A stretch of DNA of 64,000 nucleotides from contig NC_135560.1 of the NCBI RefSeq assembly GCF_964340395.1, positions 4,980,498-5,044,497 of the forward strand, written 5' to 3'. The notes below the pieces were generated by a model that was not told the DNA's origin, made no database searches, and saw only the letters and a list, made by a program, of their open reading frames with translations. This document shows positions 60,001-64,000 of this stretch, piece after piece. The number at the start of each line of letters is the position of its first letter. Positions within the stretch are counted from its first letter, which is position 1. A program made the position numbers and the translations under genes. Origin of the DNA: Glandiceps talaboti. Lineage: Eukaryota > Hemichordata > Enteropneusta > Spengelidae.

Positions 60001-62393
60001 GAGTTATATTAGGCGGGAAAAACAATTGTGTGTTTACGATAACATGGCCTCAGAAAATAGGGTAGATAGGTCAGGTTTTATTTTTTTTTATTTGATCTTT
60101 TTAATTGTTTTTATTTTTGAAAAATAACTACAAAACTACATCAACCCTACAAAATATTGGTCAGAATACCCCTTCTCTGATGGTTTGATGAAATATATAA
60201 AACATCGCTGGGGAAAGAAAACAGACATGCATGAAGGTCAAGAAGACAAAGATTTTCTTATCTTTCTTTTTCATATGGTTAAAAAAAAATATTTAGGGTT
60301 GGAGGCTTAAACTAGGGTCGGTCGGTTTATTGGAAATAGACTATTTTCTTCATTTGGCCTACAGTATTATAAAACACATACCTTTAGTGAATTCATACAA
60401 TGCAACTGTTCCATCAGCTAATACTACTCCCACATCATTGCTATTCTGAGCTGATCCAAAGAAGACTTGATTGACATTACTGCTAAACTGAATGTAGTAT
60501 GCACACATTGGTGGGGGTACCACCGCTGAACGGAACGGTGTTAACAGAACACGACCTGTAAAAAAAACATGAAATGGGTTTATTCATACAAAATTCAACA
60601 TGCTAGTAAAACAGAACAAAAGTTGATATCAACAGTCAGACTATCAACCAAATCTTCTCTCCCGTCCTCTATTCTGAAAATTCCAGTGTAATTTTTGTCT
60701 ATGGTGTCAAAAACATTGGCATCATGTTTGACTAAATATGTCACAGAATGTTTACAAAGTTGCCTACATAAAACTTGGGCATTTCATCTCTATTCGTCAC
60801 TTCCTCTCTCCACAAGCTACTCAAACCCTTGTCTCTACATTCATTCTGTCTCACTTACTGGCAGATTATTGTAACTGTTTCCTTTCTGGTTGCTCTAAGC
60901 ACCTTATAGATACGTTGCAAAGAGTTGACAACACTGTTGTATGTCTTGTCTGTAATGCTAAAATGTATGACAATGTCCAACCGTGATGACAGATTATTTA
61001 GCAGTACACATTAGCTACACTCCCATTTTTGTAGTAAACATATTCACCATACCTGCATCGATAACAGCCACATAAGCACTGTCACTCTCAGATATTCCAC
61101 GACTATGGTTGGTAGTCCAGGACCATGTATATTTTAAATAGTCACCTCCATAACATAGGATATGGATGCAATACCCTTGTTCCGGATCCCACTGCACTGC
61201 CACAACTCTTTCCTCCCTTGTTGCACCAAACTCTAGATTCTGTTTTAAATACCAATGGTAATTACTTGAAGTCCATAACTGAACTGAAAATAAAATAAAA
61301 ATTACATAATATAGTATGATTTTTTTGATGTTTGATATTCATAGGATGAACAAAAATTGTACAAAACATAAATGCATTCTGCTGCTATTTATTCTCTAAA
61401 TGTTCATTTAAATACATTCAACAAATATTTATGTTTTGGTGTGCTGAGATAGAAGTACTTATCACATATGATGTGCTCTGTTTATTCACATTTTGTTTTG
61501 TATTTACTGCACCAACTGCCTCTGATGTGGCTATAAACAAACATGCATAATTATGTGTTTTACTATTCATGAGTTTCTATATGAATATTAAGTAAGGAGA
61601 TGTGTGACTCATTATCATTGGCACACAACTTTAGTCTTAGACTCATGGCAATAAAGGTAGCAGTGTTTTGTAGTGTACTGTGAATCTGGTTGTCTTGGTA
61701 TGTAACTTTAGTCTTAGACTAATAACAATAAAGGTAGCAGTGTTTTGTAGTGTACTCTGTGAATCTGGTTGTCTTGGTGTGTAACTTTAGTATTAGACTC
61801 ATAGCAATAAAAGGTACCAGAGGTTTGTAGTGTACTCTGTGAATCTGGTTGTCTTGGTATGTAACTTTAGTCTTAGACTCATAGCAATAAAGATATCAGT
61901 GTTTTGTAGTGTACTGTGAATCTGGTTGTCTTGGTATGTAACTTTAGTCTTAGACTAATAACAATAAAGGTAGCAGTGTTTTGTAGTGTACTGTGAATCT
62001 GGTTGTCTTGGTATGCAACTTTAGTCTTAGACTAATAACAATAAAGGTACCAGTGTTTTGTTGTGTGTTCAGAATCTGGTTGTCTTGGTATGTAACTTTA
62101 GTCTTAGATTCATAGCAATAAAGGTAGCAGTGTTTTGTAGTGTATGCTGTGAATCTGGTTGTCTTTCCTTATTACCCATCATGCCAAACATCAGTCCACC
62201 TGCTACCAAGGCCAGAACTAGAACCTGATCATGTTACCCTGCAAGACTCAGCAGAGATAATTTTAGTTTGGGTGAAGAACTTACCATAAGACTTAGGAGT
62301 GAAATTTTCTTGTGCTTTGGCCTGTTCAGATGGTAATTCTTCCAGCCAGAGTGCTAAAACTGTAGAGTCTACATTCCACATCATTTCAACAAC
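13034..62393 (-). CDS. ELP1: ELP1 (IKBKAP), Elongator complex subunit 1, 18 C-terminal coding exons, 5' end off the window
   Basis: Scaffold subunit of the Elongator complex, which modifies wobble uridines of tRNAs (cm5U/mcm5U pathway) in the cytoplasm. Spliced minus-strand coding exons: 62393-62285, 61283-61053, 60555-60382, 59561-59462, 50813-50637, 49187-48986, 47798-47642, 40452-40184, 38170-37956, 37234-37003, 35406-35188, 34204-34003, 33433-33309, 31341-31281, 27950-27707, 16004-15877, 15126-14969, 13195-13034. They total 3165 nt, i.e. 1054 residues plus TGA, with consistent phase at all 17 junctions. The order follows the family: the end of the WD40 propeller region (to about residue 420 of this fragment), then a TPR-like helical solenoid, then a basic patch NRRKAERKK, then the dimerising C-terminus ending [15 protein letters not shown]. 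Human ELP1 has 1332 residues, so about 275 N-terminal residues are missing to the right. Introns hold a transposon, an antisense C1q gene and many minisatellites. Identification is by recalled family sequence; the exon borders are my reading. Confidence 0.95.
14969..15126 (-). CDS. ELP1: ELP1 exon q
   Basis: Encodes [20 protein letters not shown], then [10 protein letters not shown] and ends DSSSLP, matching the helical C-terminal domain that dimerises the subunit. Acceptor TTATCTCTAG|ATGAC, donor CTACCT|GTAAGT. 158 nt, phase 1 to phase 0. Confidence 0.93.
15877..16004 (-). CDS. ELP1: ELP1 exon p, basic tRNA-binding-type motif
   Basis: Encodes [20 protein letters not shown], then [12 protein letters not shown] and VDKMK. 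The basic cluster NRRKAERKK is the conserved patch implicated in tRNA contact in the family. Acceptor GTTCCACAG|GAGATC, donor ATGAAAG|GTAAGA. 128 nt, phase 2 to phase 1. It is separated from exon o by an 11.7-kb, mostly repetitive intron. Confidence 0.97.
16236..16318. repeat. GTCT / GTAC / GTAT microsatellite
   Basis: TCTGTCTGTCTGTATG passes into alternating GTAC and GTAT units; GTAC is self-complementary and can form cruciforms. Confidence 0.93.
16640..16765. repeat. (GTAT)n / (GT)n microsatellite
   Basis: About 100 bp of TATG units with a short GTGTGTG interruption. Confidence 0.95.
17127..17395. repeat. Degenerate ~44-bp tandem repeat
   Basis: About six units around TATCAGCTGTGTTGATT plus CCTAGGGCCATGC, just left of the 34-bp array. 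Confidence 0.75.
17569..22224 (-). repeat. 34-bp minisatellite A, about 137 copies (4.65 kb)
   Basis: Unit core on the plus strand ACTCACAGGTATATATAGAC; the variable part is the tail (TTTGTATT, TTTAGATT, CGTTATATT, ATACTTTATATT). On the gene's strand nearly every unit reads ATACCT|GTGAGT, a good donor sequence. It sits in the 11.7-kb intron between exons o and p. Variant order is duplicated: a block including the TATAATAACT variant at 19401 and 21339 recurs at an offset of 1938 bp (57 units), and a CAGATATAC variant recurs at 374 bp (11 units; 21591 and 21965). Confidence 0.97.
22297..22552 (-). mobile_element. tRNA-derived SINE, full-length
   Basis: Read on the minus strand it starts with a tRNA-like head: A box TGGCCAAGTGGTTAG and B box GGGTTCAAACC. 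A body with CAGTTTGACTCTACCGAACA and a CAGGTTTCCCCAGGTACTCC core follows, then a tail of AAATAAAATAAAAT type. This is the architecture of a pol III retroposon. Confidence 0.85.
22553..23640. repeat. 27-28-bp minisatellite, about 40 copies
   Basis: Units of the type CAGATTCCATATATCTCCCA followed by variable ATCTCAT, CTCTTGT or GCTTGT ends. It starts immediately after the head of the SINE at 22297-22552. Open frames on both strands are a by-product of the repeat. Higher-order blocks recur (compare 22640-22760 with 23260-23370). Confidence 0.93.
23641..25028. other. ELP1 intron with a diverged dispersed repeat
   Basis: Segment 23930-24130 (GGCAATCAAGGTTTCAA..., GACATGTTGATGTAAG, TTTTGGTTTAATT) resembles 13250-13440 in the last ELP1 intron, so both are copies of one unrecognised repeat family. 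The rest shows nothing. Confidence 0.5.
25029..26110 (-). mobile_element. 5'-truncated non-LTR retrotransposon (LINE), decayed reverse-transcriptase C-terminus
   Basis: On the minus strand: [16 protein letters not shown], then after frameshifts [22 protein letters not shown], and an open stretch of about 120 codons (25755-25393) with [16 protein letters not shown] and [18 protein letters not shown]. This pattern is typical of CR1/Jockey-like RT ends. The 3' end is a (TTCAA)n tail (25029-25050). Frameshifts and truncation make it inactive. Confidence 0.88.
27031..27660. mobile_element. MITE-like foldback element, 630 bp
   Basis: ACCTAGGGCGCGTTCGGTAG at 27031 is matched at 18 of 20 positions by the reverse complement of the sequence ending at 27660. 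Inner sequence includes GCCGCCAT/ATGGCGGC in opposed orientation. No target duplication is clear and there is no coding content. Its right end is 46 bp from the end of ELP1 exon o. Confidence 0.7.
27707..27950 (-). CDS. ELP1: ELP1 exon o
   Basis: Encodes [32 protein letters not shown], a Ser-rich acidic segment with GDLFSETSS and ends ASNSKISG. This is the low-complexity linker known from vertebrate ELP1 (SDLFSETSS...SNSRISARSS). Acceptor TTCTTACCAG|ATTAC, donor TATCTGG|GTAAGT. 244 nt, phase 1 to phase 2. A 21-bp tandem array sits about 60 bp upstream of the acceptor. Confidence 0.95.
28010..28730. repeat. 21-bp minisatellite B, about 34 copies, just upstream of an ELP1 acceptor
   Basis: Unit GGCTGTGACAGTGATGTTGT(A), some units 15 or 20 bp. 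On the gene's strand each reads CATCACTGTCACAG, an acceptor-like YAG. The array ends about 60 bp before the acceptor of exon o (27950). Open frames on both strands (GCDSDVV and TVTAYNI repeats) are by-products. Confidence 0.93.
28808..29078 (+). mobile_element. tRNA-derived SINE, second copy of the same family
   Basis: B box GGGTTCGACC with a damaged A box (GTGGCCAAACCACTT), body CAGTTTGACTATACCGAACA, core CCCCGGGTACTCCGGGTTCC, and a tail ending CATTATTATTATTATGG. It is opposite in orientation to 22297-22552. Confidence 0.82.
29340..29580. repeat. (GT)n microsatellite embedded in a dispersed repeat
   Basis: About 135 bp of GT with GC and TT interruptions (29382-29520). The flanks, CTTCCGTAAGGAAGGAGATA and AAAAACGGCTGCATCAATTC, look like a repeat family carrying its own microsatellite. 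Confidence 0.85.
29581..31280. other. ELP1 intron, nothing recognised
   Basis: A short self-complementary GCGTCCCTGGGACGC lies at 29921-29935. No coding signal. Confidence 0.5.
31281..31341 (-). CDS. ELP1: ELP1 exon n (61-nt small exon)
   Basis: Only 20 codons, [20 protein letters not shown], matching [21 protein letters not shown] of the family. Acceptor TTTGAAAACAG|ATATAC, donor TTCAAA|GTAAGT. Phase 0 to phase 1. Confidence 0.95.
31589..31742. mobile_element. Short foldback (MITE-like) hairpin, about 154 bp
   Basis: Perfect 16-bp arms GGTGGGTGCAACCAGA at 31615-31630 and its complement at 31696-31711, with imperfect pairing continuing outwards (TAAGTGTCAGTAATAA against TTATTGATATCACAGACACTACTTA). 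In an ELP1 intron. Confidence 0.7.
32085..33232 (-). repeat. 60-bp minisatellite C, 19 copies, with an accidental 386-codon open frame
   Basis: Nineteen near-identical 60-bp units (core on the plus strand GTTAGCAGACTATCGGTACT). Because 60 is a multiple of three and one minus-strand frame has no stop, a 386-codon frame of a 20-residue repeat ([20 protein letters not shown]) results. It lies in the intron between ELP1 exons m and n, which join correctly without it. Confidence 0.95.
33309..33433 (-). CDS. ELP1: ELP1 exon m
   Basis: Encodes [38 protein letters not shown]. Acceptor ATATTTCAG|GTAATC, donor CTAGTA|GTATGT. 125 nt, phase 1 to phase 0. The next intron carries the 60-bp array at 32085-33232. 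Confidence 0.95.
33560..33965. repeat. ~73-bp minisatellite D, about 6 copies
   Basis: Units around ACCATGGTTGCTAGGTAATT and AAATCCTATGAAATC, in the intron between ELP1 exons l and m. Not derived from either exon end. Confidence 0.85.
34003..34204 (-). CDS. ELP1: ELP1 exon l
   Basis: Encodes [20 protein letters not shown], then [18 protein letters not shown] and LARKLAS; the CGNW motif is diagnostic for ELP1. Acceptor TTTTTTTCAG|ACTATT, donor TTGGCAA|GTAAGT. 202 nt, phase 0 to phase 1. Confidence 0.97.
35188..35406 (-). CDS. ELP1: ELP1 exon k
   Basis: Begins [20 protein letters not shown], continues [12 protein letters not shown] and HISKCG, and ends QSMQYK. Acceptor TTGTCTGCAG|GACCCT, donor TATAAG|GTAGGC. 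219 nt, phase 0 to phase 0. Among the best-matching segments of the gene. Confidence 0.98.
35785..36202. repeat. 46-bp minisatellite E, 9 copies
   Basis: Units CTGTGAGTGGAGGTGTAAAT with GATACTGTATAGGAACTA, spaced 46 bp, in the intron between ELP1 exons j and k. On the gene's strand the unit contains ACCTCCACTCACAG, an acceptor-like sequence. Confidence 0.9.
37003..37234 (-). CDS. ELP1: ELP1 exon j
   Basis: Encodes [20 protein letters not shown], then [17 protein letters not shown], then [13 protein letters not shown]. Acceptor GTATTACAG|GTATTT, donor CAAATG|GTAAGA. 232 nt, phase 2 to phase 0. All motifs match the TPR-like solenoid of ELP1. Confidence 0.97.
37505..37955 (-). repeat. Exon-end minisatellite F: degenerate copies of exon i end plus donor
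   Basis: About eight units of 52-59 bp recur after the exon ending at 37956. The constant core on the minus strand is AATCAACCAATCAAA|GT, the EINQSK end of the exon. The donor is intact (GTATGT) in the nearest copy (about 37898) and degenerate in several others. Upstream parts of the unit (GTGAGGGCAGCCTTGCA, coding VRAAL) are also repeated. Confidence 0.93.
37956..38170 (-). CDS. ELP1: ELP1 exon i, followed by copies of its own 3' end
   Basis: Encodes [43 protein letters not shown] and ends EINQSK. Acceptor CACCATTAG|GTCTTC, donor ATCAAA|GTATGT. 215 nt, phase 0 to phase 2. The last ~45 nt recur with variation about eight times in the next intron (37505-37955). Confidence 0.96.
38763..40010. 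mobile_element. Non-autonomous DNA transposon, 1248 bp, CAGGGTTCGTAC termini
   Basis: The ends are perfect 12-bp inverted repeats (CAGGGTTCGTAC at 38763, GTACGAACCCTG ending 40010), flanked by TATTAA on both sides (38757-38762 and 40011-40016). The subterminal regions are full of TTCCAGGG repeats. No transposase frame is visible. The termini resemble hAT elements, but a 6-bp duplication is atypical, so the superfamily is open. Confidence 0.82.
38880..39055 (-). repeat. G-tract dispersed repeat, copy 3
   Basis: On the minus strand AGGGGAGAACCATTTGAT, then a run of about 15 G (39016-39030), then AT-rich sequence with runs of T. Shares its head with 531-720 and 2190-2376. It lies inside the CAGGG element. 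Confidence 0.6.
40184..40452 (-). CDS. ELP1: ELP1 exon h
   Basis: Encodes [46 protein letters not shown] and ends [11 protein letters not shown]. These are the most conserved blocks of the protein and mark the passage from propeller to helical solenoid. Acceptor TTTGTTCAG|CTCTTG, donor CCAGAG|GTAAGT. 269 nt, phase 1 to phase 0. Confidence 0.97.
40735..40880. repeat. Two tandem copies of a ~66-bp unit
   Basis: CTAATTACCAGACTGGTACA and CTAATTACCAGAAAGGTACA each start a unit ending in CTACTTATTTT. Confidence 0.85.
41097..41306 (-). repeat. Exon-end minisatellite G, distal part (cut off by piggyBac)
   Basis: About five 44-45-bp units of the same family as 47079-47641. Each reads ACCACTGATTGGATT on the plus strand, which is AATCCAATCAGTG|GT on the gene's strand. 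The units end in the TTAA where the transposon entered. Confidence 0.93.
41340..42690. repeat. 380-bp tandem repeat, about 3.5 copies, in the left arm of the piggyBac element
   Basis: The landmark GTGACCTCATTAAATATTCA recurs at 380-bp spacing (near 41466, 41846, 42226 and 42606). Copies two to four are nearly identical; the first is more diverged and the last is cut short. Because the array lies inside the transposon it moves with it, and it may be a transposase-binding subterminal array. No coding capacity is seen. Confidence 0.9.
42691..44047. other. Non-coding interior of the piggyBac element
   Basis: Sequence between the 380-bp repeat and the transposase stop. It is AT-rich, with no open frame longer than about 68 codons and no recognised motif. 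It presumably holds the transposase 3' UTR. Confidence 0.6.
44048..46827 (-). CDS. piggyBac-type transposase (DDE_Tnp_1_7 fold), 613 aa, two exons
   Basis: Cuts and pastes the element at TTAA sites. Exon 1 is 46827-45918, donor ATCAAG|GTAAAT; exon 2 is 44979-44048, acceptor TTTATTTCAG|GGAAAG; phase 1, total 1842 nt. The N-terminus is acidic ([19 protein letters not shown]) followed by a proline run. The catalytic core keeps the three aspartates: D258 in SIDES, D336 in LYTDNFYTS, and D444 in GGVDLCDQ (with D447). The C-terminal Cys-rich domain (about 548-606) shows [13 protein letters not shown] and CFDRYH, typical of the family's DNA-binding zinc finger. No stop or frameshift is seen. It is in the same orientation as ELP1. 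It could be active, or recently silenced. Confidence 0.92.
45362..45832. repeat. 81-bp tandem repeat in the transposase intron, about 5.8 copies
   Basis: The intron between the transposase exons (45917-44980) contains consecutive 81-bp units carrying GAAGACATTGTGTCTACAAT, almost identical to one another. Unlike the exon-end arrays of ELP1, the unit does not match the adjacent exon end. Confidence 0.9.
47079..47641 (-). repeat. Exon-end minisatellite G, proximal part: copies of exon g end plus donor
   Basis: About 13 units of 45 bp (some 40 or 44) directly follow the exon ending at 47642. On the minus strand each contains TCCAATCAGTG|GTAAGTACC, i.e. the exon's last codons (NNPIS) and a perfect consensus 5' splice site. 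The first repeat after the exon lacks 5 bp, so use of its donor would shift the frame relative to the next exon. Together with 41097-41306 about 18 copies existed before the transposon split them. Confidence 0.95.
47642..47798 (-). CDS. ELP1: ELP1 exon g, followed by copies of its own 3' end
   Basis: Encodes [16 protein letters not shown], the conserved [12 protein letters not shown], and ends NNPIS with donor AGTG|GTAAGT. Acceptor TATGTATCAG|GAAGC. 157 nt, phase 0 to phase 1. The donor is a perfect consensus, and the exon end is repeated about 18 times downstream. Confidence 0.93.
48300..48985 (-). repeat. Exon-end minisatellite H: copies of exon f end plus donor
   Basis: About 14 units of 52 bp, each carrying on the minus strand TTTGCAGGGGAG|GTAGGT, which copies the end of exon f (TTTGCAGGTGAG|GTAGGT). 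Nearly all array units have G where the real exon has T, which removes the overlapping GTGAGG donor. The 52-bp period is not a multiple of three. Confidence 0.95.
48986..49187 (-). CDS. ELP1: ELP1 exon f, followed by copies of its own 3' end
   Basis: Encodes [37 protein letters not shown] and ends CQFAGE. Phase and homology select the donor GGTGAG|GTAGGT rather than the overlapping GCAG|GTGAGG, because the next exon starts EAVLGLTE and the family reads GEEECVLGLTD here. 202 nt, phase 2 to phase 0. The following 680 bp repeat the exon end about 14 times. Confidence 0.92.
50330..50636 (-). repeat. Exon-end minisatellite I: degenerate copies of exon e end plus donor
   Basis: Seven or so units of 36-47 bp. 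On the minus strand each ends in variants of GTCAACTTGTGGCCAG|GTAAT, the last codons of exon e (EGQLVA) and its donor. The copies are more diverged than in the other arrays, so this one is older. Confidence 0.9.
50637..50813 (-). CDS. ELP1: ELP1 exon e, followed by copies of its own 3' end
   Basis: Encodes [20 protein letters not shown], then [10 protein letters not shown] and STEGQLVA. Acceptor TATTAACAG|GATAATG, donor GTGGCCAG|GTAATG; 177 nt, phase 2 to phase 2. The intron immediately after it is a tandem array of degenerate copies of this exon end and donor (50330-50636). The preceding intron is the longest untouched by minisatellites, about 8.6 kb, and contains the C1q-like gene. Confidence 0.92.
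50929..51060. repeat. Compound (CATA)n-(CA)n-(CATA)n microsatellite
   Basis: Just upstream (in gene sense) of exon e, 116 bp before its acceptor; same structure as 4833-4961. Confidence 0.97.
52242..52258. repeat. G homopolymer run
   Basis: About 16 G on the plus strand. Similar runs are at 541-551 and 3150-3162 (G) and at 39016-39030, 51750-51766 and 55472-55493 (C). Confidence 0.9.
53471..53559. repeat. 16-bp inverted repeat
   Basis: GTAGTCTAGTTTCCTA at 53471-53486 and its exact complement at 53544-53559, 57 bp apart. A direct repeat ATGTAGGTAGT touches the left arm (53465) and lies just after the right arm (53561), suggesting a foldback insertion. Confidence 0.65.
54504..54607. other. 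104-nt hairpin with 21-bp perfect arms
   Basis: CCTTGATATTAGGTTATATGC (54504-54524) is the exact reverse complement of 54587-54607. A second 7-bp stem (GGATACA/TGTATCC) follows inside. About 400 bp upstream of the C1q-like gene. Either a small foldback element or a structured RNA. Confidence 0.75.
55006..56573 (+). CDS. Small secreted collagen-like C1q-domain protein, two coding exons, nested antisense in an ELP1 intron
   Basis: Coding exons 55006-55174 and 56056-56573 join as GGTAAGA...TTATTCCAG|GT in phase 1 to give 228 residues. In order: a signal peptide (about 1-21, [20 protein letters not shown]), a short segment with two Cys ([10 protein letters not shown]) suited to disulphide-linked trimers, about 17 Gly-X-Y triplets interrupted only by the intron ([17 protein letters not shown]... 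to [10 protein letters not shown]), and a C-terminal globular C1q domain of about 130 residues ([47 protein letters not shown]). The C1q family forms trimers that bind carbohydrate or other patterns outside the cell; the ligand here is unknown. TTTTGATATTCCAG just before the ATG looks like an acceptor, so a 5' non-coding exon is likely upstream. It could also be called a C1qTNF/cerebellin-like protein. Confidence 0.92.
56574..59461. other. ELP1 intron downstream of the C1q-like gene
   Basis: ATTAAA near 56810 could be the polyadenylation signal of the C1q-like gene. A short phrase CACTCCTAGTGGCCAAA at 58860 also occurs at 38451, so it belongs to a dispersed repeat. No further gene seen. Confidence 0.45.
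57689..57778. other. 90-nt near-continuous hairpin, pre-miRNA-like
   Basis: Arms CTATGTTATTATTCACTTCA...AGTTTGCTAACT and AGTTAGCAAACTAAGTTGTG...AACATAG pair over about 33 of 38 positions with small bulges and a loop of about 15 nt (ATAGGGTTGTCTTTA). In an ELP1 intron, 1.1 kb downstream of the C1q-like gene. Confidence 0.6.
59462..59561 (-). CDS. ELP1: ELP1 exon d
   Basis: A 100-nt exon encoding [20 protein letters not shown] and ending in GRYR, equivalent to the family's KLGAVGGSGF...KRYK stretch. Acceptor ACTATAG|GCATG, donor ATACAG|GTAGGA; phase 1 to phase 2. It is less conserved than its neighbours, but phase and position fit exactly. Confidence 0.85.
60382..60555 (-). CDS. ELP1: ELP1 exon c
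   Basis: Contains the highly conserved VVPPPMCAY segment followed by VNQVFF and [11 protein letters not shown]. Acceptor is a strong T-run ending ACAG|GTCGTG; donor is AAAG|GTATGT. 174 nt, phase 1 to phase 1. Confidence 0.95.
60640..60995 (+). mobile_element. LINE reverse-transcriptase fragment in an ELP1 intron
   Basis: Reads [10 protein letters not shown], a stop, then [35 protein letters not shown] and [12 protein letters not shown]. This is the conserved post-catalytic part of non-LTR RTs (family form SIRHYL...LDYCNSLL.G.P...LQRVQN.AARLV). Both ends are missing; it lies between ELP1 exons b and c, antisense to the gene. Confidence 0.88.
61053..61283 (-). CDS. ELP1: ELP1 exon b
   Basis: Encodes [15 protein letters not shown], then [11 protein letters not shown], then [10 protein letters not shown] and VAVIDAG, matching the WD40 blades of vertebrate ELP1 ([28 protein letters not shown]). 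Acceptor TTTTCAG|TTCAG, donor GATGCAG|GTATGG. 231 nt, phase 1 to phase 1. Confidence 0.95.
61610..62170. repeat. ~77-bp minisatellite K, 7 copies
   Basis: Units with AACTTTAGTCTTAGACT, GGTAGCAGTGTTTTGTAGTG and AATCTGGTTGTCTTGGTATG, spaced 75-79 bp, in the intron between ELP1 exons a and b. No match to the exon end. Confidence 0.9.
62285..62393 (-). CDS. ELP1: ELP1 exon a (first in window)
   Basis: Begins [20 protein letters not shown], matching the family's motif with WN.DSSVLAVWLEDL in the second half of the first WD40 propeller. Acceptor reads TGGTCTCAG|GTTG and donor TTATG|GTAAGT. The 109-nt exon starts in phase 0 and ends in phase 1. Its upstream partner lies beyond position 64000. Confidence 0.93.
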
Positions 62394-62880
62394 CTGAGAC
62401 CAATAAGGAAATAACAAACATTTACAGATAGTATAAGGGTTTATAGTTTTAGTATGTTTACATTATCAAGACCAGCATCAACTCTAATTTCGGTGGTGAA
62501 ATTGATCAAATGTTTTTTGGGGATTGCATTTAGATCGGATTTAGTCAAATATGCTATCCAAGTCTTTGACCCTGCTTAAATCATGACTTAAATGGATAAG
62601 GAATTACTGAGAATTGTGTCATCAACAGAGACCAGAATACATGTAAAGCTAAATGTATTCACTTCACATCAAGCCAGCTTAACAATTAGTGTCAACTTAA
62701 ACCACCTTCTCATATTACCCTAGACTAACTCTAGACTGACTTAAACATGTCCTTCTGTTTTGTTCACGTTGGGTTTTAAAAGATCATAATGTTTAGCACA
62801 GTCAGCACTTTGAGGCAGCATACAATGTCAAGTAAGAATCTTCGCTTTACGGTGTACATGTAAATATCAAATATATGTAT

Positions 62881-64000
62881 CAGTGTTTACCTGAGTCAGT
62901 ACATATACATACTAGGTGGTATTTCCATTGCAGTGCAGTGTTTACCTAAGTCAGTACATATACATACTAGGTGGTATTTACATTGCAGTGCAGTGTTTAC
63001 CTGAGTCAGTACATATACATACTAGGTGGTATTTCCATTGCAGTGCAGTGTTTACCTAAGTCAGTACATATACATACTAGGTGGTATTTACATTGCAGTG
63101 CAGTGTTTACCTGAGTCAGTACATATACATACTAGGTGGTATTTCCATTGCAGTGCAGTGTTTACCTAAGTCAGTACATATACATACTAGGTGGTATTTC
63201 CATTGCAGTGCAGTGTTTACCTGAGTCAGTACATATACATACTAGGTGGTATTTCCATTGCAGTGCAGTGTTTACCTGAGTCAGTACATATATATTCTAG
63301 GTGGTATTTCCATTGCAGTGCAGTGTTTACCTGAGTCAGTACATATACATACTAGGTGGTATTTCCATTGCAGTGCAGTGTTTACCTGAGTCAGTACATA
63401 TACATACTAGGTGGTATTTCCATTGCAGTGCAGTGTTTACCTGAGTCAGTACATATACATACTAGGTGGTATTTCCATTGCAGTGCAGTGTTTACCTGAG
63501 TCAGTACATATACATACTAGGTGGTATTTCCATTGCAGTGCAGTGTTTACCTGAGTCAGTACATATACATACTAGGTGGTATTTACATTGCAGTGCAGTG
63601 TTTACCTGAGTCAGTACATATATATACTAGGTGGTATTTACATTGCAGTGCAGTGTTTACCTGAGTCAGTACATATACATACTAGGTGGTATTTACATTA
63701 CAGTGCAGTGTTTACCTGAGTCAGTACATATATATTCTAGGTGGTATTTCCATTGCAGTGCAGTGTTTACCTGAGTCAGTACATATATATTCTAGGTGGT
63801 ATTTCCATTGCAGTGCAGTGTTTACCTGAGTCAGTACATATACATACTAGGTGGTATTTACATTACAGTGCAGTGTTTACCTGAGTCAGTACATATATAT
63901 ACTAGGTGGTATTTACATTGCAGTGCAGTGTTTACCTGAGTCAGTACATATATATACTAGGTGGTATTTACATTGCAGTGCAGTGTTTACCTGAGTCAGT
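62881..64000 (-). repeat. 55-bp minisatellite J carrying a 5' splice site, runs off the window
   Basis: About 20 near-identical 55-bp units. On the minus strand each contains GTACTGACTCAG|GTAAAC, a strong donor in the same configuration as arrays F-I. It lies upstream of exon a (62393) in an ELP1 intron, so its parent exon should be just past position 64000. Confidence 0.95.

Overview
This is eukaryotic, AT-rich genomic DNA from an animal. It has spliceosomal introns, long microsatellites and many minisatellites, tRNA-derived SINEs, LINE remnants, DNA transposons and a collagen/C1q-type gene. I infer an invertebrate deuterostome, most likely a lancelet (Branchiostoma). The protein is close to vertebrate ELP1, C1q-like genes are numerous in that lineage, and exon-intron-spanning minisatellites are, from memory, known from amphioxus. 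The species call is inference.

The backbone is one minus-strand gene, ELP1 (IKBKAP; Elongator complex subunit 1), which fills positions 62393 down to 13034. I resolved 18 coding exons, all with GT-AG borders and with reading phases that match across every junction. Together they encode the C-terminal 1054 residues and the stop codon. The N-terminal part, about 275 residues judged from the vertebrate protein, lies beyond the right edge. Positions 1-13033 are downstream of the gene and hold the 3' UTR, microsatellites, a 248-bp tandem repeat and foldback DNA; I see no convincing gene there.

Two complete units are nested in ELP1 introns. The first is a piggyBac-type transposon (41303-47082) with TTAA target duplications, CCCTTT ends and an apparently intact two-exon transposase of 613 residues. 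The second is a small secreted collagen/C1q-domain gene on the opposite strand (55006-56573). The introns also hold a 1.25-kb element with CAGGGTTCGTAC ends, two foldback (MITE-like) elements, two SINEs, two LINE fragments and several strong hairpins.

The most unusual property is the class of minisatellites inside ELP1. Downstream of at least four exons (ending at 50637, 48986, 47642 and 37956), the intron begins with a tandem array whose unit is a copy of the exon's own 3' end plus its 5' splice site. Each array therefore presents several to about 18 decoy exon ends and donor sites after the real one. A fifth array (62881 to the window edge) has the same architecture and predicts the end of the next, unseen exon. 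A 4.65-kb, 34-bp array (17569-22224, about 137 copies) carries GTGAGT in nearly every unit on the gene's sense strand but has no parent exon that I can find. The piggyBac element landed inside one of the exon-end arrays and split it in two.
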